Source: Podaxis mareebaensis (taxonomy: Eukaryota > Basidiomycota > Agaricomycetes > Agaricales > Agaricaceae). Taken from it: a stretch of 64,000 bases of DNA. Positions 11,152 through 22,950 of this stretch are shown piece after piece. The notes below the pieces were generated by a model. It worked only from the letters and a program-made list of their open reading frames with translations, was not told the origin of the DNA and made no database searches. Numbering within the stretch: position 1 is the first letter of the stretch; every line of letters begins with the position of its first letter. A program made the translations under genes and the position numbers. The stretch covers positions 372,001-436,000 of the forward strand of contig JAEUWP010000180.1 of assembly GCA_018524725.1 (NCBI GenBank). The letters are read 5' to 3'.

Positions 11152-11961
11152 ATGTCCACCTCCACTGCTCGTGGGACGTCCAAACTCATCGAGTTTTCTA
11201 CCTGCGAAATATCTGACGCCCTCATCAAGCTCAAACTCCCTCACGGGGGTTATATACCCGATATTCATATGCTTTCTCCCTCTGCTTCGGGGTCGGATGT
11301 CAGGATTTGTGGGCCCGCATATACCGTCCGTATGGTGTCTGCTTCGGATACTACTTCACCTAAACTATCCGCGCACTTTGTGGATACAGCGCCTGAGGGA
11401 TCGGTTATTGTCATTGCAGCACCACCAGGTTGAGTACCCCCTCTGATCTTCTGGGGGGCGCACGTACTCACTCTCGACCTCCCATCATAACTGTATACAC
11501 TCCGGCTATTTCCTACTTTGCGAATAGAAACGAAAAATGCGGTATGGGGCGGTCTTATGACTGCAGGTGCGCAAGCCCGCTCAGCTCTGGGCGTAGTCAT
11601 CTCAGGAAGATGTCGGGACCTCGCGGAGCACCGTTCCCTGGGCTTCCCTGTCTTTGCCCGCGGTAATTCAACTCTCGGCCAGTCACCGTTCACCCGCCCT
11701 TCCGAGATCAACGTACCATTGACCATCAAGCCAATACCGAATGTGGAGTCAAACGGTGCGGATGAGTTTCCTGCTGTGACAGTGCAGTCTGGAGATTGGA
11801 TGGTCGCTGACGAGGATGGTGTCGTTTGTGTTCCGCGAGAACTGGAGGATCAGGTCGTTGAGCTGGCGACAAAGGGGAGACACATTGATAGTCTCTGTAT
11901 GGAGGACATCAAGGCTGGTAAAGGCGTCCAAGCGTCCTTCAAGTTACACAGAGGGAAATAG
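11152..11961 (+). CDS. RraA-like / 4-hydroxy-4-methyl-2-oxoglutarate aldolase family protein
   Basis: Two exons (11152-11428 and 11528-11961) give 236 residues, the usual length for the family. The core motif GGLMTAGAQAR followed by GVVISGRCRDL and GFPVFARG matches RraA-like proteins. The Arg-Asp pair in GRCRD corresponds to the substrate-binding Arg and metal-binding Asp. The eukaryotic and many bacterial members are metal-dependent aldolases or oxaloacetate decarboxylases that split 4-hydroxy-4-methyl-2-oxoglutarate or related oxo-acids to pyruvate. The original E. coli RraA instead inhibits RNase E, which fungi lack. Retention of the Arg-Asp motif favours the enzyme role here. The intron donor GTTGAG is weak, but the join restores the conserved motif exactly. 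The gene converges with POLK. Confidence 0.88.
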
Positions 11962-12109
11962 ACGACAAGGATGTACCCAATCAATATAACCATTTGGATG
12001 CGGTGTACACTACAGTGATACGAGCGTCCGAAAGAATATCAGAAATACAAGTCTATATAATAGAAGGGTGTGAGGGATGAAGAGAGGGATGGAGGGGAAG
12101 TAAGGATTT

Positions 12110-15025
12110 TCACATTCGTTTTTTGCTACCCTTAGCTCGATGGGTACCCTTCTGGACCATCAGGAAATCCCAACCGTTCGACACCGGCACGGATGAAGGT
12201 TCCGTATGAACAACCTTCTTGGGTGTGTTGATGCTCACCCCACCGTTTTCGCCTCGAGCCTCCTGTATAGCATCCCGGCTGAGACAGAAATCGATGTGGG
12301 CGTTCAGACCTTGATTGTCTGTCACCAGAGTCCGGCTACAGATGGGACACACTTGAGTCTGTTTTTCACCAGGAGATTCTGGACGAAGGTGTGCTGATCG
12401 TTGTCCGACATCACTCTTGCTCCGCTCCCTCCCCAATGGTTTTGGCTTCGATGAGACGGTCTTCGGAGGGAAGCCTTCCAATTTTGCTGGCGGTGTTGAC
12501 GATCGAGCAGGTGCTGAGACAGGTGGACGAGGCTTCTTTTTTGGTTTCTCAGTCGCCGTCACCATACCGAGCTGCTCAAGGTGATCGTCCTCGCTTTCAC
12601 CTTCCGCTTCCATATGCTGCATTGTCTCCTCATGTTCATAAAAGCCAGGCATGGCATCCATATGTTGTTCTTCTAGTTCGTCATGTTCATGAATTCCTCC
12701 GCATGTGTTTTCGTTGCCAACCTTTTGTCGTTTTCGGGGTGATGAGCTTGTAGATTCGAAGAACTGAAGCCTTCGGATCAGTGACAAACATCCTGATCGA
12801 GAGAAGAAGGGTAATATTTGTCCTCACCCTCTTGATGCCGGCGGGTAACGGTGCACGTAGGTCCTTTAGCTTGGTGACTCTGAGACCTATCAGTCGCACT
12901 TTCAGGTGCCCTTCGGCTAGGAACAAGTCTTTTCCTATCTGAGATACAGCGTCAATTGACCCTCCCGCCATGAGATGCGTTTGAAACCCACTGAGAACAG
13001 GTCTTCTTTGGAAGAAACATAGCGACTTAATGACTTTGCACGAGTGAATACTAACACGAGGCAAGGGGCAATCAATATGTGTACACCAAAGATGGACAAG
13101 CCCAACCTTGATATGTATCCAGTTTGTATTTCAGCGTTACGGTCTTGCCCATCCAGCCATTTCTTGACATGTCCGATTCCAACTCCGACGCAATATGTTC
13201 AAGCATTTGGAGCAGTTTTTCACGATCATCCATGGGAGGGAACGTCCTGGAAAGTGTCGTGGATGGTTGCGGTTAGCATGCAGGGAACAGCACCCATGCG
13301 TACCTCTCTGCTCCGATACTTTTCCGTTCTTCTCTTTGCGGCGGACGCACTTCATTTGATGCAATCCCAAGGTGGGTTTTTAACAGGAAATGAAGGCCGA
13401 ACTGTTTGTCCATCAGCGCAACAATCGCTCTATGCGTGAAAATATCGCCGCATGTCTAAACAGAGGTTATCACAACTAATAGGGGGCATGAACAGAGTCT
13501 TACCTTGATTCCTATTGATTCTAGTAATCTCTCGTTTACACGCCCAATACCGGGAACCTTGCGGATGGAGAGATCGTGCAGAAAGGCCATAATGCTCTTG
13601 CGATCAAACGGGAGATGAAATTGGCCATTTGGTTTATTCTGAGAGTGGGGATGGATGAGATGAACAAATTGACTGTGGGCGGGAAACAACAAACCCTGTC
13701 CGAGCAAATCTATATATGAAATTTAGCGGTGGAGAAGGATTGCAAGATGATATAAATACCTTCGCAAGCATCTGGAGGACATGAGTAGGCCGCTCGGCAT
13801 CGGTATCGCCGGAGAAAAGAACCCACCTTATTGGGTGCGATACCCGCACTGACTGTTAACTTGGTCTCCTCAAACACGACGCGCCGCATTTCTTGCACGC
13901 AATCATCCGCGGAAATTGAATGCTCCTCGCAATACGCTGTGATACTAGCCAACTTCGTCATTCCTTTGATGATCTGGGCGAGAGGCAAGACACACTTGAG
14001 ATATCCTTCGTCACATCCGGCAGGAAACATATTAGGATCGTAGCGTTTGAAAATAGCCATGATTCGATTTGACATTTCCATGTACTTAGAAAAATGGTTT
14101 GGAACGAAGATTAGGTCCGGACAGAGCTTCTTCGCGATGAAACCTGTTCGAGTACTTCATTCTGAAACCCCTTGAATGACTGGATGACGCACACACCTGG
14201 CATACCCGATCGCACCCCGTACTTTCTCGCTTCGTATGAGGCGGTTGTGAGGATCCCACGGCCAACCTGTTAGGCCCACCAGACGTTGAGCTGAGTCCAT
14301 CAGGGGAAATAAGCAGAAGCATACCCCAAATGGTTTACCAGCTAACTCTGGATTACTCAACAACTCAACGCTCTGCATTTCGGTCAAAACAGATAAACTC
14401 ATTGAAGCCTGTGACTTAACTTACGGCATAGAAAGCGTCCATGTCCACGTGGACAATGATCTGGGTAAGATCGCGCTGCGATTCCAATTCCGCAAGCTGG
14501 TGTCGCCGTGATGGAGGAGGAAGTTCAGTCGGAATCACACCAGAAGGCGAATATGTGCAGTACCAGGTGATCCACGTTCGACTCCACTTTTCCTACGCAC
14601 GAAACAGTGAATCGGACCAGATTAGTGTATGAAGATCAAGCAATGCTTACGAATGTCCACCCCCTGTACGACCTCATTCCGTATCTTGAGAACTTTGTTT
14701 ATCCTTTCCGTCAGCTCCTTATCCTTCTTCTTCTCGTTCTATTTTTACAAGCATATCAGGAGAGTAACAGCTACGCAAGATCTTGATGCATACTTCATAG
14801 AACTTGGAACCTTTTGAAACATCTGCGATAATACGGTTGATTTCCGATTGGTCTTTGGCGAGTCTGTATTCGTTTTCACGTTACATTATCGATCCGGTCA
14901 TCCGAAGTGGATCTGGGTTGTACAAACCCTGCCTTTCCAGAGGATGGCCCAGCCAGACGCCGAACTAGACTTTCCGTTTCTTGTGACTGCGGTGATTCTT
15001 GATGAGGACCAGAATTGTCTTGCAT
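12110..15025 (-). CDS. POLK: DNA polymerase kappa (Y-family translesion polymerase)
   Basis: A multi-exon Y-family polymerase of the DinB/kappa type. Starting from ATG at 15025 the N-terminus has the kappa-specific LAGPSSGKAGLAKDQSEIN segment. The palm carries HVDMDAFYA (first catalytic Asp) and CDEGYLNITAYC (catalytic Asp-Glu). The stretch APNK-MLAK-ICSDR-NKPNG is assembled from two adjacent tiny exons, 13760-13771 (12 nt) and 13695-13709 (15 nt). A helix-hairpin motif (VPGIGRVNERLLESIGI) and the little-finger domain follow. The C-terminus has one UBZ-type zinc finger (CPIC, then H-x3-C) that would bind ubiquitinated PCNA, and a basic tail ending KGSKKRM. The enzyme bypasses bulky minor-groove lesions during replication. 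The final intron joins GIKR to FFESTSSSP. Confidence 0.93.
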
Positions 15026-15400
15026 TTTGAGGGGACAATTTATACACTCAAATGCGCAACGTGTAGTTGGTGCTATGAATGTATGCAGGACATTGAGCAG
15101 GCGTGCTGTGGTAGTTAGAAGCCAAACTGTGTGCCGCGTTAGTTGGAGTCACGCCATCGACGCGTGCATATCACGTGTCATGATAAATGGATAGGAAGGT
15201 AATGTCCTCGGCAGAACGGAGTTGAGGTGGCGCATTGAAGTTTCGAGCATAAATAAGTACAAAGACTGTGCGCTAATGCGGAAATAAATAAACACAATGA
15301 TGTCAAGAAAGGGAAACAGACGAGTACATAGACCCGGAAGGTATACAAACAGCCATATCATACATACCAGTATATGGAAAATACAAGTTCATTCACTAGC
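15026..15400. other. Short intergenic region upstream of POLK
   Basis: Lies between the POLK start and the stop of the next gene on the same strand. No coding or RNA signal is visible. Confidence 0.4.
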
Positions 15401-17341
15401 CTATCTGTCGTGCTGTCTTAGGAAGATAACGGATGCGAGGGACGTATCCCACACTCTATTACCTTTCTCCGAATCGATGGGGGATGCTGGAACACTCTCC
15501 ATGTCCACTGAGCTCGTCCAAGCGAGCGACGGTCCCTGTTCGATCATACCCATTGCAATGGGCGTTGGAGAGAGGAACAATTTGAGAAACCCGGAATCGA
15601 GATGCTCGTGATCCGGAAGAGTGAACGATAACGCCTCTGACCCAGGTCTACCTGACCCTATTTCGAGATGTCCTTTCTTTGGCAGAGGAGGAGACGATGT
15701 CGTAGGGTCAGGCTGGTAGAGTATGGTAATGCCGTAGCAGTTGGGGTCCATATACGCGAGATAGGGCCAGAGGTCCATGTCAGACTTGTTGTACAAGGAG
15801 ATGCTGAAAATAGCGCCTTGTTCATAAGGAATAATAGCTTTTCCATTATGAAGCAAGTTGCCTCCCATTGTCGTCCAATGTTCGGGATGAAGGCGATAAA
15901 GCTCCATAGAAACGAGGTTTTTGAAAGGGGCTTCGGGATTACGACGGTGAAGATGGAGATGGAAGCGGGCAGCATCAGCGAGGACTTGATCTCCTGTGCG
16001 TTTCTCTATCTTTACAACACGACGATGATTGGTGGCGATGATATCATCGTGTCGTTCGACTGTGACGGCACGACGACCAAGGGTGAGGGATATATCGGCC
16101 TGCATTGCCTTCCTGACTCGCATTATATTAAGACCAGATCTTGATGTCGATCCACCTTCAGCGTTGAAAGTTCGACGGAACTTCCACATCCGAATGAAAG
16201 AAGTGAATGTGGCTTTCAGGTTCACGCGAAATGGGCGTCGGTTGTTCCACCTGGTTATTTTCGCCCAGCAAGTCTGGGGTAAGGATGCTTTGGGATCCAG
16301 AGACCTCGCAAAGCACCAGGCGGGATGTAAATCCTCGACGACAACGGTGGATAGGAGTGGGTTTTTCGAGCAGCGGTGATTGTGAAGGTGTAGCGAAAGC
16401 TCACTCCCCTCGACCAAGCCGTGGATCAAGCCTGCTTCTATTTTGAGACGATCGTCGTTGTTGAGAGCAGCATGGAGGAACCGGCCATCGATGCCGAAGG
16501 GAACAGCATCAAATAAGATACGCTCTCTATGCAAGCCATAGCAGACGGGTTGCTGAGTGGGAGGCATACGCTGTTGGAGCCGATCGAGGAGGTCGGCGTA
16601 GGAAATGCGATGAAGTGACAGCTCCGACACTAGTTCTAAGAACCTGTGAGTCAACCTCCCGCCGTTTTTCCCTTCCATGGCCTGGCTCCCGTTCCCACAT
16701 GCTGCGAGGCAGACATGGCTTTTCTGCGGGGCAAGGAAACCATGAGGAGCTTCATATGGGCTGCCACGGGCTCCATACCACAAGCAGCGGTAGAGGTCGT
16801 CGGGGGTTGTCTTGGTAGTAGGTGTCCATCGTGTATGCCCCCGGCCTTCGATATTTCGCCCGGGAGAGAAACAAGTATCAAGGATCAGCGTGATATTGTC
16901 GCCTTTGGCTTGTGACAGCTCGGAGAGCATGGCTCGCATAGACTTGTCCGAGATGCCCGCTATACGTCCGTGCATCGCCTTCATCTCGTAGTCATGCGTG
17001 CAAAGGACCTCAACGTCGTTGCGTTGTTGACCGCGATTGGGTTGGAACCAGCCCTCGGGGGCTGGGATGGTGCTGCCATGACCAGCAAAGTAGACGAGAA
17101 TAGCGTCTCCCTTCTCTATTGAGCGGTTGTTCACCAAGTGTGACATAAAGCGGTCCTCAATGTTTTGCTTCGTAGCTTGATCGTCCAGCAGCATGCAAAT
17201 CTGGTCTTCGGGGACGTTTAGCTCGTCGGCTAACCAGGAATAGATACGGCGGGCATCATGAACACAGGAGTGAAGGTTCCAGATATTACCGGTCTTGTAG
17301 TAATCAATCCCGATGATGAGAGCGAAAGCCCGGGTTGACAT
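15401..17341 (-). CDS. Caspase-fold (C14) metacaspase-like protease with long C-terminal extension
   Basis: One intronless frame of 646 codons. Residues 1 to about 290 form a peptidase C14 domain. It opens with RAFALIIGIDYY and has the catalytic His88 in YFAGHGS and the catalytic Cys157 in LDTCFSPG. The remaining 350 or so residues have no motif I recognise but resemble the extension common in agaricomycete caspase-domain proteins. The domain lacks the N-terminal Pro/Gln-rich prodomain of yeast Mca1. The Cys context DTCFSPG departs from the usual DSCHSG, with Phe replacing His after the Cys. Metacaspases cleave after Arg or Lys and act in stress and cell-death responses; substrate preference here cannot be read from sequence. 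Its start faces the Beclin start across 454 bp. Confidence 0.85.
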   Translation of the reverse strand: MSTRAFALIIGIDYYKTGNIWNLHSCVHDARRIYSWLADELNVPEDQICMLLDDQATKQNIEDRFMSHLVNNRSIEKGDAILVYFAGHGSTIPAPEGWFQPNRGQQRNDVEVLCTHDYEMKAMHGRIAGISDKSMRAMLSELSQAKGDNITLILDTCFSPGRNIEGRGHTRWTPTTKTTPDDLYRCLWYGARGSPYEAPHGFLAPQKSHVCLAACGNGSQAMEGKNGGRLTHRFLELVSELSLHRISYADLLDRLQQRMPPTQQPVCYGLHRERILFDAVPFGIDGRFLHAALNNDDRLKIEAGLIHGLVEGSELSLHLHNHRCSKNPLLSTVVVEDLHPAWCFARSLDPKASLPQTCWAKITRWNNRRPFRVNLKATFTSFIRMWKFRRTFNAEGGSTSRSGLNIMRVRKAMQADISLTLGRRAVTVERHDDIIATNHRRVVKIEKRTGDQVLADAARFHLHLHRRNPEAPFKNLVSMELYRLHPEHWTTMGGNLLHNGKAIIPYEQGAIFSISLYNKSDMDLWPYLAYMDPNCYGITILYQPDPTTSSPPLPKKGHLEIGSGRPGSEALSFTLPDHEHLDSGFLKLFLSPTPIAMGMIEQGPSLAWTSSVDMESVPASPIDSEKGNRVWDTSLASVIFLRQHDR

Positions 17342-17795
17342 CCTAGCGATTCGGTTGACGGTGAGTACATGGGAGGAAATGAAAGAGTGAATATACCTAA
17401 AGAAAATACGGTGTTAATGAGGTGGTGGTGGAGAGACCCCATGAACGGGCTTTTGAAGGTGCCTCGAGGACGTGTTGGGGCATGCGTTACAACTTGATCT
17501 CATTAACCACGCAGTGACTCGGATTTGTGGGGGGTTTAACCAGAAAGTTCCGTCTACCCACAAAAATCGCATGGCCTTGTCGTCGTCATTGCAAAGCCAA
17601 TGCCCTTGCACCCGTCCACATCAAGCCAGGACGGTAGCTCCATTGTGTAAGACAGGTGCTGGAGAGCGGCGCGAAGCTGAATCGTGAAAAAGACCGAGGG
17701 TTAGCAACACTGAGTTGTATGAAATTGATCTAAGTGCCTCCGGGGCTAATACATACATAGCAACAAACACCTTGTCACATATCTACCACTTTCAA
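17342..17795. promoter_or_regulatory. Divergent promoter region between caspase-like and Beclin genes
   Basis: The 454 bp separating two start codons on opposite strands. Both genes must take their core promoters from it. I see no clear TATA box and no long open frame that splices into either neighbour. Confidence 0.4.
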
Positions 17796-19525
17796 ATGAG
17801 CCTCGCTCTTGTATGCCAACAATGTAAAGAACCTCTGCAGGTATTTTTCTGTTAGTTAGCATGTATCTTATTGCTTATCTATCGCGCCAGTTAGATGCAT
17901 CGCTGATAGACCTTGCACCTTCTGCCTACGACACCATTGCCGCCTCCTTGCCACCTCCTCCAACGCAGCACAGTCGACATCTCACGAATGAACAAAAACT
18001 AGCTCAGATTTCTGCACCTCCATATGTCAAGGCAGCATGGGAACGCTCCACGAACTCTGCTGCCTCGACGACCAATAAATCTTCCCCGAAGCTCTCCTCT
18101 CGCGCACACGGCAAACAGCCCCAGCGCAGTAGCAATATACCATCCACCGAGTCGTTCGTGCTCCTCCAGGATAGCGTCATACGCAATATACCCTCAACTC
18201 CTGTGCCTCCGGCACGAGCAAGAAAGACCGCTACGACGTCGCAGAACATACCCAAACCTCCAATCTCGCCCCCACAATTCGAGCCCGATCAAAGTTCCCC
18301 CTCGCCCCTATCCCACCACCTGCATTCAGCAGCACGGTTATTCAATCTCTTATCTACGAAGACGGAGATTGACCATCCTCTCTGCGCTGAATGTACGCAG
18401 ATCTTACTCAAAACCCTTAACCGTCAGTTGGAAGAAACGAAGAAAGAACGAGACGGTTATATAGCGTTCGAGAAGGAAATCAGGAAGGAGAAAGAGCGTG
18501 AGGCACAAGGTCTCACGAAGGAGGAAGCAGGAAGGAAGATACAGAGGCTGAAGAGTGAAGAGAGACTCGTAATTGAACAGCTAAAGGAAGCGGAACTAGA
18601 GCGTGAAGAACTAGACGAAGAACTACGTCTACTGGAGCTGGATGAGAAAGCTCTCGAAGCAGAGGAGGCTGAGTCGGTCCTCGCCCTTTCTTCCCCCAGA
18701 ACATTTCTGCTTATCGTCTTAATTTAGGTTTTGGAGACTCCATAATGATCAACTGCTTGTGGCTGAACAACAAACAGCGCAGTTGACATCGCTACGCGCC
18801 GCATACGCCGCGGACGTTGCAACCCTAGAGAAACTCGAACGGACCAACGTTTACAATGATGCTTTCTGCATTGGTCATGACGGCGTTTTCGGGACCATTA
18901 ACGGATTGCGTCTTGGACGTGTCCCGGGAGTGCCAGTACGTGGTCTTCTGAGCCATTCGACGGCTGCTCAATCAGGCCCACTAGGTTGAATGGGCAGAAA
19001 TCAACGCCGCTTGGGGACAAGCATTGCTATTGTTGTACACCATTGCCCGAAAGCTGGATTATACATTCGTCAAGTAAGTTGACTGTCGATCATGGACTTT
19101 ATTGCTTATCCAAAATCAGCTATCGTCTCGTCCCCATGGGCTCTTTTTCGCGAATAGAAAAGACCACTGGCGACAAGGCTACATATGAGCTCTATGGATC
19201 TGGAGATCTACATCTTGGTCGCTTACTGCATAATCGACGATTTGACTTTGCAATGGTGGCTTTTCTTGACTGTCTCAAACACCTCATTGACCACATCAAG
19301 TCTCAAGACCCGACTGTCGAATTCCCTCATCAGTGAGTCTTGCCATTTACAAACAAGTGTGATCCGATTAATCAAATTCCGCGCAGAATTGTCAAAGACA
19401 AGATTGGCGACATTTCTGTAAAGCTGCAGTTCAATCAGGAAGAAGCCTGGACCCGATCACTTCGTCATGTTCTCCTTGCGCTCAAGATCTGTCTAAAGTG
19501 GGCCACAAATGGGGCAAACGGTTGA
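17796..19525 (+). CDS. ATG6: Beclin 1 / ATG6 autophagy protein
   Basis: Starts [15 protein letters not shown], the N-terminal Cys-x2-Cys segment of the family. Five introns are inferred: after the LQ codons, after EEAE (donor inside the Glu codon), after PGVP, within Asn of the FVNYR join and within Gln of FPHQ. The central part has ECTQILLK followed by a Glu/Lys coiled coil. Then come the conserved [21 protein letters not shown] block and the [11 protein letters not shown] start of the evolutionarily conserved (BARA) domain. In the family this is the scaffold subunit of the Vps34 PI3-kinase complexes, needed for autophagosome formation and vacuolar sorting. The same strand continues with glutamate-cysteine ligase about 440 bp downstream. 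Confidence 0.93.
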
Positions 19526-19965
19526 GGGATTGATGTGTTTACACAAGTCCAGCTTATGTATCCTAACGTACACATAACCCCATTTCGAGGTGTTATTATA
19601 AAGCACTGGGACTGATTTGGCACACCAGCAGGGTTGGGCTATGACGTGATATGTAGGTTAGATGACACAACGCCCTCGCAAAACACTCGTATTAGATTTG
19701 TTGGAAGGGTAGCATTCTGCGGACCACGGCCAGAAGACATGCAAGGAAAGGGCTCTGGGAAGCTGGGCTCGGTAAGAGTAGCCGTACTGCTATTCTTTCT
19801 GCAATCGGGCCGGCGATAACTTCCGCATGGCTTTACTCATCCATGACAAAGCCCGTTCCCTCTATTGGTATATACCTACAAGAACTTCATTTCTTCTTGA
19901 ACCGTGATCCTACGCATCGATTGCCACCCAGTCTTGGCCCCGAGTGAAAGGACAGCTTTGTACCA
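19526..19965. other. Intergenic between ATG6 and GSH1
   Basis: About 440 bp with no coding continuity. It should hold the ATG6 3' end and the GSH1 promoter. A TGACAAA heptamer at 19844-19850 resembles one form of the Yap1/AP-1-type stress element, about 115 bp before the GSH1 start; this is suggestive only. Confidence 0.35.
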
Positions 19966-22703
19966 ATGGGTCTCCTCGCTCTCGGAACTCCTCTCGCATG
20001 GGATGACGCCAAAAAGTATGCCGACCATGTACGGTACCATGGCATCACCCAGTTTCTGCACATCTGGGATCGCCTCAAGGACAGGCATGGCGATGAGCTC
20101 TTGTGGGGAGATGAGGTGGGTAGCTGATGTAAAGATCTCATGGTTCCAAGCTGACGCAACCCCTCAAGATTGAGTATATGGTTATTTCGTTCGATGATAA
20201 GGAAAAGAACGCCAAACTTTCTCTCCGTCAAACCGAGATCTTAGCAAAGCTCAACGCTATCGTCGACGATATCTGCGCAGATTGTCCTGAAAAGTATGCT
20301 TCAACATTACCATGTGGACGAACCCCCTCATGTTTCTTCGCAGCGTATCAGTCCCAAAATTTCACCCAGAGTATGGCCGCTACATGCTGGAGGCAACACC
20401 CGGTTCCCCGTATACTGGCGTAATCCATGACCTACTGTCAGTTGAAAGTAACATGCGGTACCGGTGAGTCTCCTTCAACATGAGCGAGGCAGCTGAGGTC
20501 AGCTCTCACCAAGACGGACCCTCGCTCGAAAGCATCTGAAAGCCAACGAGATTCCCCTAACCTTCACCTCCTTTCCCCGCATGGGTGTACCTGGTCAATT
20601 CACCGAGCCCTACTTCGATCCCAAGGAAGCGGTGTCAAGTCACAGTCTGTTCCTACCGGAGCAGATTACCAATCCTCATGCTCGTTTCCCGTATGTCAAT
20701 TCATTGCATTGGTAATGCGTCACAAAAGCCGATGAACCCATTCTAGAACTTTGACAGCAAACATCCGAACTCGTCGTGGTTCTAAAGTGGCCATCAACCT
20801 GCCGATATTTTTCGACGAAAAGACACCTCGTCCGTTCATCGATCCTACAATCCCGTGGGATCGTGACGTTTACAAGGAGGATCCTGGTGTGTTGTCAACG
20901 GCTTATCCTGAGTGCTACATTCCCATTGATAAGACTTCTCTCAGAGGCCAAAAATGGCGCCGCCCTCCCAGACCACATATATATGGACGCAATGGGCTTC
21001 GGAATGGGTTGTTGTTGTTTACAACTAACCTTCCAGGCGTGTAATGTCTCGGATGCCCGTCGGTTATACGACGGTCTGATCCCTATTGGTCCGATCCTGG
21101 TACGTTCCAAACCGAGTTGCATCTGTTTCGCTACCAAGCGCAGTGTAGTTGGCCCTTACAGCTGCAAGTCCGGTCTGGCGCGGTTACCTGGCGGACGTTG
21201 ATTGTCGTTGGAATGTAATTGCAGGGAGTGTTGATGACCGTACAGAAGAAGAGCGAGGCCTCAAGGTCGGTGTGCATATTGCGTTGTTGTCTCCGGGCTC
21301 TGAAACCGGTTCGATTACCTGTAGGAACTGAAGAATAATCGATTCAGGATTCCCAAGTCTAGATACGACAGCGTTGACTTGTACCTCTCCACGGAGTGGA
21401 CGAACCGACCGGAGTACAACGATACGGACGTTCCTTATGACAAAGAAATATACGACCGTCTGTGCAAGCATGGTGCGATATGGATTTCGACAGGGATTCT
21501 GTTACATTTCTCAATGATTCCCACATAGGTATTGATGCTCTGCTGTCAAAGCATATCGCACATCTATTCATTCGCGATCCGCTCGTTGTTTTCTCCGAAA
21601 CAATTGACCAGGATGATACCTCCAGTAATGATCACTTTGAGGTAGACGAATGCCGTGCTCGCTATTTCTCTTACTCATGCCGGTCCAGAATATCCAATCA
21701 ACCAATTGGCAGACGTTGCGGTTCAAGCCTCCTCCACCAAATTCGTCCATCGGTTGGCGGGTCGAATTCCGAAGTATGGAAGTGCAACTGACTGACTTCG
21801 AAAACGCCGCTTTTGCTGTTTTCGTCGTCCTCCTTTCTCGCGCCATTTTATACTTCAACCTAAACTTTTATGTCCCCATTTCAAAGGTACGCTATCCGAT
21901 GCGAACCCAGTAGATTGTGTTTATCTAATACCCACGCCAAGGTCGACGAGAATATGCAAAGGGCACAGAAGCGGGATGCTGCTCGTTCGGGCAAATTCTA
22001 CTTCCGTAAGGATGTTTATCCTCACGATCGTAGTGTCACGAGTAGCGTTGCTTCCTCCCACTCTGGATGCTCGTCACCAACGAACGGTTCTACACACAAG
22101 CAGAAAAAATTGGGCAACTGTTTTACCCCACCTGGTCCTCCAATTAATGGAGAACTCAGAGTACCTATTGAGGAAGAGTATGAAGAAATGACTATGGACG
22201 AGATCATGAATGGAAAGGTCCGTCCTTTAGTGAAACTACTCTATCTCGTATGGGCTAACTCTTCATCAGGGGGAGAACTTCCCAGGTCTCCTCCGCCTGG
22301 TTTATGCGTACCTTGATACCCTAGATATAGAAGCAGAACCTCTGGCTAGAATTGAACGATACCTTGACCTAATTAGACGCCGAGCTAACGGTGCGTCTTT
22401 TTTTATGTGGCTGTTCTGCTTCGTCTCACACGAAAGTACTCTAGGCTCCCTGGAGACTACTGCCACATGGATACGCAATTTCGTGCGCACACACCCACAC
22501 TACAAGTTCGATTCGGTGGTTTCACAAGAAATTAATTACGATCTTCTGGTGGCGGTGGACGAGATGTAAGTGCTTTTTATATGGTAATGGATCTTCCCGC
22601 TGAACGAGTTCAACGCAGTGAACGTGGGGTTCGACGGGAACCAACCCTTCTTCCTGAAGATTATACTGGAGGAGAGAAGGACCAAGGTTCCATTGGACTG
22701 TGA
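19966..22703 (+). CDS. GSH1: Glutamate-cysteine ligase catalytic subunit
   Basis: Many short exons. The start [23 protein letters not shown] and the segment [11 protein letters not shown] are typical of eukaryotic GCLC. Further conserved blocks are GDEIEYMVI, the EATPGSPY region, [13 protein letters not shown], and the active-site-proximal MGFGMG followed by [12 protein letters not shown]. The C-terminal exons encode [11 protein letters not shown] and a tail ending [10 protein letters not shown]. The enzyme joins glutamate and cysteine with ATP to give gamma-glutamylcysteine, the rate-limiting step of glutathione synthesis in the cytosol. The last two introns are inferred from donors after NGK and within the DEI codons. 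No break in the conserved blocks is seen. Confidence 0.93.
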
Positions 22704-22950
22704 TGCTGTTTGATAATATCCATAATTTACGCAGAATCTGTTTACATAGCTTATCTGTGTGTATGTATCCGAATTTACGTCTAGAGTACACATCACAAGC
22801 TTGTGGATCATGACGACCTGTGAAGAGCCTTCACAAGTTGAGTGACGCCGCTGGACCGAAGTGGAAGGGTCGTGAGAAGATCCCGGCAAAGTCCGCAGAC
22901 GCGACTCCGTAAACACACGGAGGACGGCCAGTTTGACCAAATCCCACAAA

